Below are positions 1-4,650 of a stretch of 6,517 nt of DNA, piece by piece (position 1 is the first letter of the stretch; every line of letters starts with the position of its first letter). The stretch covers positions 1-6,517 of the forward strand of contig CALCOR010000091.1 of the NCBI GenBank assembly GCA_937897085.1, read 5' to 3'. The position numbers and the translations under genes were made by a program. The stretch is from an uncultured euryarchaeote (GTDB lineage Archaea > Thermoplasmatota > Poseidoniia > Poseidoniales > Thalassarchaeaceae). The notes under the pieces were generated by a model, which ran no database searches, was not told where the DNA came from, and was given only the letters and a program-made list of their open reading frames with translations.

Positions 1-175
1 CATCGATACCCAACTTTCGACTCTGAGCGACTGGTACGCGCTCTCACCGGGTGACCTCGTGTTCACAGGCACCCCAGAGGGTGTGGGAGGGATGGTGGTG
101 GGTGATGTCGTCGAGGCGGCCCTGCATACCGCCGATGGCCGACTGGTCAGCATGTTGCAATCGCGCATCAGTTAA
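1..175 (+). CDS. Fumarylacetoacetate hydrolase (FAH) family protein, C-terminal part
   Basis: Only the last 58 codons are in the window, read from base 2 to the TAA at 173-175; the start lies upstream. The peptide carries the FAH-family signature near its end: a PGDLVFTGTPEGVG segment followed by a VGDVVEAAL segment. In this family these residues form part of the metal-dependent active site and the closing beta roll. Members cleave or isomerise carbon-carbon bonds of acylpyruvates and related 1,3-diketo acids (for example fumarylpyruvate hydrolase, FAHD1-type oxaloacetate decarboxylase/acylpyruvase, or the HpcE isomerase). The fragment is too short to choose the substrate. It is probably cytoplasmic. 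Its stop codon directly abuts the stop of the convergent FAD oxidase gene, leaving no intergenic base. The family call is firm; the reaction is not determined. Confidence 0.85.
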   Translation, partial: IDTQLSTLSDWYALSPGDLVFTGTPEGVGGMVVGDVVEAALHTADGRLVSMLQSRIS

Positions 176-1360
176 TCAGATGCCGGAAATTTCTCTCTCT
201 ATGAATTCACGATCAGGGGCCAGCGGGTTTCCATCGAGTGGCGACTGTCCGCAGATCAGGTCAATCAGAAGGCGACTACAGGCGGGACTGCCCATCACAC
301 CATGACCGGAGTATCCGCAGTTGAGCCACAAGCCATCGATGTCTGTCGGACCGATCAGGGGGCGATGGTCGGGAGTCATCGTGTACTGGCCGGCGACGAT
401 GTCCCATTCGAGGCTGCCATCGGTCCACGCACGTTCCCAGAACGGTGTCACGCGGCAGATGCTAACTGGGCTGTCAGGGTCGATTAACCTCCTGTGCAGC
501 CCGTGGTCGATTGGTACCGGGTCAGCCGCCGGGCTTGCCGGCTCATCGGCATCGGTGTGCAGCAGGAACGCGCCATCCAGGGCCGGCCTCCAGTGGGCGC
601 CGGTCTCCTCGTCGATTACCATCGGCGAGTCCTGGGGGACGAACGGCGCGTTCGCGAAGATCAACTTCTGCCGTCTGACCGTGTAGAGCGGCAGTTCCAG
701 CCCTGCGGTCGCCGCCACCGTTCCCGTGAACGGCCCCGCGGCGATGACCACCTGCTCGCAGGCGATTTCGCCCTTGTTCGTGCGCACGCCGCGCACGCAA
801 CCAGAATCGACGATCACCTCGCTCACCTCACATCCGGCGACGAAGGGAGATCGAGAGACTGAGAGCATCCCCAGCGCCAGCGCGCGCGGGTCAAGGGACC
901 CATCTCCTTGACGAAAGCGCGCCTGTAGAACGCGCTCGCCGACCCACGGGAACCGCGACCGGGTCTCGTCGCCAGTGAGCAACTCGACGTCGGTGAGTCC
1001 CCAGCCATGTTGCATCTCCACCAGCCCCTGCTGCCTCGGCATGCCCGCCTCGTCCATCGTGCACCAGAGGTATCCCTGTTGCCTGACTCCGATGTCGTGG
1101 CCGTGAGTGCTGTTGAACCCGAGGAACAGCTCGACCGATTCCGAGACCAGTTCCAACTCCTCGCGATTGTCGAACTGCAGTCGAAATCCGCCGGTGGCAC
1201 GCGGCGTCGTCAACGTCGCAGGAAGGGGACGTCGCTCTAGCAGGATGCAATCGAGTCCAGCTAGCGCGGCGTGGAATGCGGTCGCTGCGCCGACCACGCC
1301 AGCGCCGATTATCACCAGATCAGCCGAGCGCGGCGGCCCAGCCAGTTCGCGTAAGTCCAC
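176..1360 (-). CDS. FAD-dependent oxidoreductase of the DAO family (sarcosine/glycine/amino acid oxidase-like)
   Basis: This 394-residue protein has the DAO-fold layout. An N-terminal Rossmann motif reads VIIGAGVVG (residues 16-24, Gly19, Gly21, Gly24), and acidic Glu42 at the end of the second strand is expected to bind the FAD ribose. A TTPRATGGFRLQF segment (51-63) corresponds to the stretch that contacts the flavin in sarcosine oxidase-like proteins. Near the C-terminus are a TPDHRPLIGP motif (329-338) and a NCGYSGHGVMGSPA segment (347-360), which close the FAD site. Such enzymes oxidise secondary or primary amino acids (sarcosine, glycine, proline, dimethylglycine) to imines; the substrate cannot be told here. 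No signal peptide or membrane segment is visible, so it is likely cytoplasmic. The start codon is GTG, preceded by a purine-rich GAGGGGCGAGT. It lies 17 bp after the ACT-domain gene, so the two are probably one transcript. Confidence 0.88.
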   Translation of the reverse strand: MDLRELAGPPRSADLVIIGAGVVGAATAFHAALAGLDCILLERRPLPATLTTPRATGGFRLQFDNREELELVSESVELFLGFNSTHGHDIGVRQQGYLWCTMDEAGMPRQQGLVEMQHGWGLTDVELLTGDETRSRFPWVGERVLQARFRQGDGSLDPRALALGMLSVSRSPFVAGCEVSEVIVDSGCVRGVRTNKGEIACEQVVIAAGPFTGTVAATAGLELPLYTVRRQKLIFANAPFVPQDSPMVIDEETGAHWRPALDGAFLLHTDADEPASPAADPVPIDHGLHRRLIDPDSPVSICRVTPFWERAWTDGSLEWDIVAGQYTMTPDHRPLIGPTDIDGLWLNCGYSGHGVMGSPACSRLLIDLICGQSPLDGNPLAPDREFIEREISGI

Positions 1361-1377
1361 ACTCGCCCCTCGATGGT

Positions 1378-1773
1378 TCAGGGAGGGACCGATTCGTGAA
1401 GGTTGAGGGTCTGGCGTGCCTTGTCGACGTCATCCACGCTGAATACGAGTTCCGCATCGCCGCGATGCTTGCTCAGGATGTAGATCGAGTTGATGTTCAC
1501 ACCCGCATCGGCGAGCCTGCGCGAGAACTTGGCCAGCGAGCCGGCCTCGTCGGGCATCACCATGCTCAGCAGCGGGGAGGCGATGTACTCGATTCCGAGT
1601 TCGTCGAGCACCGCTCTGGTCTGCGGCACATGCTCGGTCACCAGGGCCACGTTGGGAGCCACCCGGCCGATTGCACAGATTGTCAGGATGTTGATGTTCG
1701 CCATCGACAGAGCCTCGGTCACCCTCGCCAACTGTCCCGGTTCATCGGGGAGTTCCATGCTGAATTCCATCAT
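1378..1773 (-). CDS. Tandem ACT-domain protein (probable amino acid-binding regulator)
   Basis: The 131-residue protein consists almost entirely of two ACT repeats and has no catalytic domain. Each repeat opens with the ACT turn that usually binds the ligand: LPDEPGQLARV at residues 8-18 and MPDEAGSLAKF at 73-83. Each is followed by the helix and by the strand segment around MANINIL (24-30) or AGVNINSIYIL (90-100). Stand-alone ACT pairs of this size bind small ligands, mostly amino acids, and act as allosteric or regulatory subunits, but the partner and ligand are unknown. Two adjacent ATGs start the gene (1773 and 1770). A GGTGAG site six bases upstream of the first supports 1773. It is the first gene of an operon with the FAD oxidase 17 bp downstream, which suggests it senses that enzyme's substrate or product. 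The family is clear; the role is inference. Confidence 0.85.
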   Translation of the reverse strand: MMEFSMELPDEPGQLARVTEALSMANINILTICAIGRVAPNVALVTEHVPQTRAVLDELGIEYIASPLLSMVMPDEAGSLAKFSRRLADAGVNINSIYILSKHRGDAELVFSVDDVDKARQTLNLHESVPP

Positions 1774-1778
1774 CTTCG

Positions 1779-1784
1779 CTCACC
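1779..1784 (-). promoter_or_regulatory. Shine-Dalgarno site of the ACT-domain gene
   Basis: On the minus strand GGTGAG lies six bases (counted from GGTGA) before the tandem ATG of the ACT gene. GGTGA is complementary to the usual archaeal 16S rRNA 3' end, so this transcript is probably leadered, and the site decides the start at 1773. Confidence 0.6.
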
Positions 1785-1812
1785 AAGCAACAAAACCTCG
1801 GCGGAGCCCGCG

Positions 1813-1820
1813 ATATTTAA
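1813..1820. promoter_or_regulatory. Candidate TATA box, possibly shared by the divergent ACT operon and rps8e
   Basis: ATATTTAA (+ strand), TTAAATAT (- strand), is the most AT-rich point of the 112-bp divergent spacer in otherwise GC-rich DNA, and it is nearly self-complementary. Archaeal TATA boxes sit about 25-27 bp upstream of the transcription start. Read leftward, this puts the ACT-operon start near 1790, leaving a short leader that just contains the GGTGAG site. Read rightward, it gives rps8e a leader of roughly 40 nt. The spacing fits the minus-strand gene best. No transcript data are available. Confidence 0.4.
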
Positions 1821-1853
1821 CCACAGATGTAGGGAATCATCTCCCATCGCGGC

Positions 1854-1862
1854 CTTGAAATA
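1854..1862 (+). promoter_or_regulatory. Alternative TATA-like box for leaderless rps8e transcription
   Basis: The AT-rich run CTTGAAATAA lies about 27 bp (centre to ATG) upstream of the rps8e start codon. That is the spacing expected if transcription begins at or beside the ATG. The sequence directly before that ATG (ggtcggcgggccgc) has no good GGAGG or GGTGA match, which favours a leaderless message. The box itself is a weaker match to the archaeal consensus than the one at 1813-1820, so both remain candidates. Confidence 0.3.
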
Positions 1863-1885
1863 AGGGCAGCCGGTCGGCGGGCCGC

Positions 1886-2278
1886 ATGGCTCGGTGGCAC
1901 GGTATCTCGCGACGCAAGTCCAGCGGAGGTCGGCTGAAGCGTCCGAGCCGCTATCGCGGCAAGCGTCGCACCGAGATTGCCTCCGAGAAACAGCACTCGC
2001 TGATTGGGAAGCCCAACCGCAAGGTGTACCGCAAGCGCTCAGGGCTGCAGACGGTGCGCATCCTCGCAGACGAGGTCATCAATGTCAACGACCCGAGCAC
2101 GGGCGAGACCAAGCGGGCGACGCTGGAGAGCGTGGTCGAGAATCCCGCCGATGCCAACTACGTTCGCCGCAACATCATGACCAAGGGAGCCGTGGTACAG
2201 ACCGACCTCGGCAGCGTGCGCATCACCAGCAGGCCGGGCAGCGCCGGCGTGCTCAACGGCGTCCTGCTCGACGAGTGA
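1886..2278 (+). CDS. rps8e: 30S ribosomal protein S8e
   Basis: The 130-residue product matches archaeal/eukaryotic S8e across its whole length and is of the usual archaeal size. The diagnostic start MARWHGISRRKSSGG (residues 1-15) is followed by a very basic segment (18-52), a DPSTGETKRATLESVVENPA segment (69-88), NYVRRNIMTKGA (91-102) and the closing ITSRPGSAGVLNGVLLDE (113-130). S8e is a small-subunit protein with no bacterial counterpart that binds 16S rRNA through its basic beta-barrel. The ATG at 1886 is fixed by the conserved N-terminus. No clear Shine-Dalgarno site precedes it, so initiation may be leaderless. srp19 follows on the same strand after 61 bp, and co-transcription is likely. 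Nothing in the protein looks truncated or unusual. Confidence 0.97.
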   Translation: MARWHGISRRKSSGGRLKRPSRYRGKRRTEIASEKQHSLIGKPNRKVYRKRSGLQTVRILADEVINVNDPSTGETKRATLESVVENPADANYVRRNIMTKGAVVQTDLGSVRITSRPGSAGVLNGVLLDE

Positions 2279-2339
2279 TTCCTGTAAGGTGCAAGCCCTG
2301 ATAGGGGCCCACCACTCCGTCACGCTCCGAGGGCTGCCG

Positions 2340-2789
2340 ATGACCGAGCACAATCCTGACCGCATGGTCCTCTGGCCTGGCTACTTCAACGCCAAGGTGT
2401 CTCGCCGCTCCGGCCGGCGCGTTCCCAAGGAAGCGGCGGTGGTGGACCCGACCCTCGATGGGTTGGCGTGGGCAGCAAGGCAGGCCGGTCTCTCCAAGCT
2501 GAAGCGGGAGGTGGACATATCCCACCCCAAGCGCCCCAGCGCGAAGGAGGGAAGGTTGTGGATTTCTAGTCGCGACGCGACCGCATCCATGAATCTCGAA
2601 TCGAAGGAGCAGATCATGCAGAGCATCGGGCGAACGTGGCGCGCGAGCCAGAGGGAGCAGAAGGATGCCGAGAAGGCAGCGAAGTCCGCCGGACCGAAGG
2701 CAGGTGACAAGCGCGCCCGTGCGCAGCGCAAGCGGGTGAAGGCGAAGGGCTCGAAAGGCAAGAAGAAGCGCCAGAAGTGGAAGATCTGA
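2340..2789 (+). CDS. srp19: Signal recognition particle 19 kDa protein (SRP19) with extended basic C-terminal tail
   Basis: The 149-residue protein begins with the SRP19 signature: VLWPGYFNAKVSRRSGRRVP (residues 10-29), then EAAVVDPTLDGLAWAARQAGL (31-51), and a second half ending around LESKEQIMQSIGRTWR (86-101). SRP19 binds helices 6 and 8 of SRP RNA and prepares it for SRP54 in membrane and secretory protein targeting; it occurs in archaea and eukaryotes only. The archaeal core is usually about 90-105 residues. Here a further stretch of about 46 residues (104-149) is rich in Lys, Arg and Ala, ending in a KGKKKRQKWKI run. The ATG at 2340 was chosen because the family starts just before the WPxY motif. 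An in-frame GTG at 2289 would add 17 residues with no family resemblance, though a GTGAT lies near the rps8e stop. No strong ribosome site precedes 2340. Confidence 0.92.
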   Translation: MTEHNPDRMVLWPGYFNAKVSRRSGRRVPKEAAVVDPTLDGLAWAARQAGLSKLKREVDISHPKRPSAKEGRLWISSRDATASMNLESKEQIMQSIGRTWRASQREQKDAEKAAKSAGPKAGDKRARAQRKRVKAKGSKGKKKRQKWKI

Positions 2790-2804
2790 CCGGGTTCCTA
2801 TCTC

Positions 2805-3425
2805 TCAGGTGTCCATGATGCGGTCTCCGGCATCTCCCAATCCGGGAACGATGTAGCCCATCTCGTTGAGGTGGTCGTCGAGCGAGGCGAGCCAGATGTC
2901 GACGTCTGGATGCGCCTCTTCCATCGCTTCCACGCCTTCGGGCGCGGCGATCAGTCCGATGAAGCGGATGCGCTCGATGCCCGTCTCCTTGAGGCGAGAG
3001 ACGGCGGCGATGGCCGAGCCCCCGGTGGCGAGCATCGGGTCGAGCACCAGTGCCAGGTCGACATTGGGCGGCTCGGGGAGTTTGTCGTAGTAGTAGACTG
3101 GCTCGAGCGTGTCTTCGTCGCGGAACAGCCCGATGTGCAGCACTCGTGAGGTTGGGATGAGGTTCTGCGCCGCCTCGACCATCCCTAGGCCGGCGCGCAT
3201 GATGGGAACCAGCCCTATGCGGTCGGCCAGCCGCGCCCCGTCGAAGTCGGCGAGCGGAGTCCGGCGAATCTCGGGGATCGTCTCAAGGTCGGCGGTCGCC
3301 TCGACGATGAGCACCTGAGTGATCTCGTTGGTGAGGTGCCGGAACAGCGCCGGCGGACTGTCCTCGTCCCTGAGGCGCGTGAGTTTGTGCTCGACGATGG
3401 GGTGCTCGCAGACGTGCAGCGTCAT
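2805..3425 (-). CDS. upp: Uracil phosphoribosyltransferase
   Basis: The enzyme makes UMP and pyrophosphate from uracil and PRPP (pyrimidine salvage, cytoplasm). From the ATG at 3425 it is 206 residues, typical for the family. Visible motifs are the conserved IMRAGLGMVEA (75-85), the PRPP-binding loop LALVLDPMLATGGSA (124-138, with the acidic Asp129 and the TGGS turn), and the uracil-binding C-terminal stretch GYIVPGLGDAGDR (190-202). An upstream in-frame start at 3473 would overlap the aminotransferase gene and add 16 residues with no family match. The start at 3425 has a GGAGTGA site five bases ahead and matches family N-termini (VCEHPIVEHKLTRLRD). The gene lies 5 bp downstream of the aminotransferase stop, so the pair is likely co-transcribed and translationally coupled. 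It converges on srp19, with 15 bp between the stops. Confidence 0.95.
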   Translation of the reverse strand: MTLHVCEHPIVEHKLTRLRDEDSPPALFRHLTNEITQVLIVEATADLETIPEIRRTPLADFDGARLADRIGLVPIMRAGLGMVEAAQNLIPTSRVLHIGLFRDEDTLEPVYYYDKLPEPPNVDLALVLDPMLATGGSAIAAVSRLKETGIERIRFIGLIAAPEGVEAMEEAHPDVDIWLASLDDHLNEMGYIVPGLGDAGDRIMDT

Positions 3426-3430
3426 CTGTT

Positions 3431-3437
3431 TCACTCC
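3431..3437 (-). promoter_or_regulatory. Ribosome binding site of upp overlapping the aminotransferase stop codon
   Basis: On the minus strand GGAGTGA includes the TGA stop of the branched-chain aminotransferase and sits five bases before the upp ATG. Ribosomes terminating on the first gene would be positioned to start the second, and the site decides the upp start at 3425 over the longer frame from 3473. Confidence 0.6.
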
Positions 3438-4477
3438 GCGGATATTTCGGGTACCGGAACAGCGCGCACCCATCCGAACTCGTCAGGGGCGGCCTGTAAT
3501 TGGATGTCTGTGAGCGCGTCGTACAACTCCTTCGTCACCGGGCCGAGCTCGTTGTTGCAGTAGATGGTGCACACGTCTCCGTGACAGATGGTGCCGATGG
3601 GCGAGATGACGGCGGCGGTTCCGGCACAGAAGGCCTCGTCGGCCTCGAGCACCTCCTTGATCGGGACCTTGCGCTCGATGACCTCGTAGCCGCGCTCGCG
3701 GGCGAGATCTATGATGCTAGCCCGCGTGATTCCTGGCAGGATAGTCCCGGTGAGCATCGGTGTGTGGATCACTCCATCCTTGACACAGAAGAAATTGGCA
3801 GCACCGACCTCCTCGATGTAGCGGTGTTCAGTGGAATCGAGGTAGATGATCTCGGCGAATCCTTCGGTTTTCGCCCCTTTGCTGGGCATCATTCCCGGCG
3901 CGTAGTTGCCGATCGCCTTGACTCCTCCTGAACCACCGGGAGTGGCGCGGTGGAACTCGTCAGAGACCTTGAGTGAAATCGGGTGCATACCTCCTTTGAA
4001 GTACGGCCCGACAGGGCAGACGTAGACGATGAAAGTGTATTCCGGCGCCGGAGCCACCCCGAGAATCTCTCCCGTGCCCCACAACACCGGTCGCACGTAG
4101 AGCGCCCCCTTCCCAGTCGGTGGAACCCATCTGGCGTTGCTACCGACCGCTGCTTCAATCGCATCGAGGAACATGCTCGCCGGAACCGGCGGCATACCCA
4201 GCCGTTCTGCACCTTTGGCGAACCGCTCGGCGTTCCTCTCTGGGCGGAAGAGGACTATCCCCCCGTTCACGCTGCGCTGTGCCTTCATTCCCTCGAAGAT
4301 CCCCTGGCCGTAGTTGAGCACGCCCGCCGCCGGTGAGATGCTGATCTCGGCGAACGGCTGCAACTCCCCCGGCTGCCAATCTTCCCCGAGTTTGCAGGTG
4401 GCGACATACATCATGTCGGTAGGGGTGAAACTGAATGTGAGCGAATCCCAGTCCATTCCAGTCCCCTCGTCAGACAT
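3431..4477 (-). CDS. ilvE: Branched-chain amino acid aminotransferase (class IV, PLP-dependent)
   Basis: It transfers the amino group between glutamate and the 2-oxo acids of leucine, isoleucine and valine, in the cytoplasm. From the ATG at 4477 it has 348 residues, near the family norm for the long, eukaryote-like BCAT type. Motifs in order are SPAAGVLNYGQGIFEGMKAQR (48-68), RPVLWGTGEILGV (129-141), GGVKAIGNYAP (184-194) with Lys187 as the expected Schiff-base lysine, IEEVGAANFF (221-230) with Glu223 expected to pair with the PLP nitrogen, TGTILPGITR (243-252) for phosphate binding, and AFCAGTAAVISPIG (282-295). A second in-frame ATG at 4456, preceded by GAGGGGA, would give 341 residues beginning MDWDSLTF and is almost as likely; an ATG at 4540 adds an arginine-rich segment unlike the family. 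It is the first gene of an operon with upp, and polB diverges from it. Confidence 0.92.
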   Translation of the reverse strand: MSDEGTGMDWDSLTFSFTPTDMMYVATCKLGEDWQPGELQPFAEISISPAAGVLNYGQGIFEGMKAQRSVNGGIVLFRPERNAERFAKGAERLGMPPVPASMFLDAIEAAVGSNARWVPPTGKGALYVRPVLWGTGEILGVAPAPEYTFIVYVCPVGPYFKGGMHPISLKVSDEFHRATPGGSGGVKAIGNYAPGMMPSKGAKTEGFAEIIYLDSTEHRYIEEVGAANFFCVKDGVIHTPMLTGTILPGITRASIIDLARERGYEVIERKVPIKEVLEADEAFCAGTAAVISPIGTICHGDVCTIYCNNELGPVTKELYDALTDIQLQAAPDEFGWVRAVPVPEISAE

Positions 4478-4524
4478 TGTCGCACATCCTGCAGGCCGTC
4501 GCTGATAGCGATACAGCGGACGGA

Positions 4525-4542
4525 GAGTGATGGGCATCACTC
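4525..4542. promoter_or_regulatory. Perfect 8+8 bp inverted repeat in the ilvE/polB divergent spacer (candidate operator)
   Basis: GAGTGATG, two bases GG, then CATCACTC form a perfect dyad with arms of eight bases and a two-base centre. It is in the 173-bp spacer between the divergent ilvE and polB starts, 47 bp from the ilvE ATG at 4477 and 108 bp from the polB ATG. A TTATCAA run (4545-4551, TTGATAA on the minus strand) follows it at once and could serve as a weak TATA element for the ilvE operon. The size and symmetry suit a dimeric helix-turn-helix repressor such as an Lrp/AsnC-type protein, which often controls amino acid genes, but no regulator is identified. A hairpin role is less likely because no T-run follows. 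Confidence 0.4.
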
Positions 4543-4640
4543 GGTTATCAACCGTTGCGCCGCGCGCACATCCACCCTGATTTCCGGAACGACGAACCTC
4601 CGCTCACCCTCCGTGGGGTCTTTGAGACGGGCGCGCCGAA

Positions 4641-4645
4641 GGTGG
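4641..4645 (+). promoter_or_regulatory. Shine-Dalgarno site deciding the polB start
   Basis: GGTGG, within AAGGTGG, lies five bases before the ATG at 4651. It resembles the GGTGA site of the ACT gene and supports 4651 over the in-frame GTGs at 4642 and 4657. The frame is open upstream to a TGA at 4528-4530, but conserved polymerase sequence is not expected there. Confidence 0.5.
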
Positions 4646-4650
4646 CAGGA

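Larger units (their letters stand above)
4478..4650. other. Divergent spacer between ilvE and polB
   Basis: The 173 bp hold the inverted repeat at 4525-4542, the adjoining TTATCAA run, and a weaker minus-strand TGTATCGCTATC element around 4505-4516 that could place a transcription start a few bases before the ilvE ATG. No convincing TATA box is seen at the right distance for polB. The polymerase reading frame stays open through most of this stretch without a good start codon, so it is treated as non-coding. Confidence 0.5.

Noticed and set aside
1832..1845. GGGA...TCCC short inverted repeat in the rps8e leader region
   Set aside because: Four-base arms in a GC-rich spacer are expected by chance and have no supporting context.
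1276..1863. A 195-codon + strand open frame opposite the ACT-domain gene
   Set aside because: It lies antisense to a well-supported gene and its promoter region, has no recognisable domain, and has the Arg/His-rich composition typical of shadow frames in GC-rich DNA.
2295..2308. A small GC hairpin (GCCCT-GATA-GGGGC-like) between rps8e and srp19 as a terminator or riboswitch
   Set aside because: The stem is only four GC pairs plus a wobble, no T-run follows, and the surrounding 61 bp is too short for a known riboswitch; co-transcription of the pair is more likely.
3426..3473. Longer uracil phosphoribosyltransferase start at 3473
   Set aside because: It would overlap the end of the aminotransferase gene and add 16 residues unlike the family, whereas the ATG at 3425 has a well-placed ribosome site.
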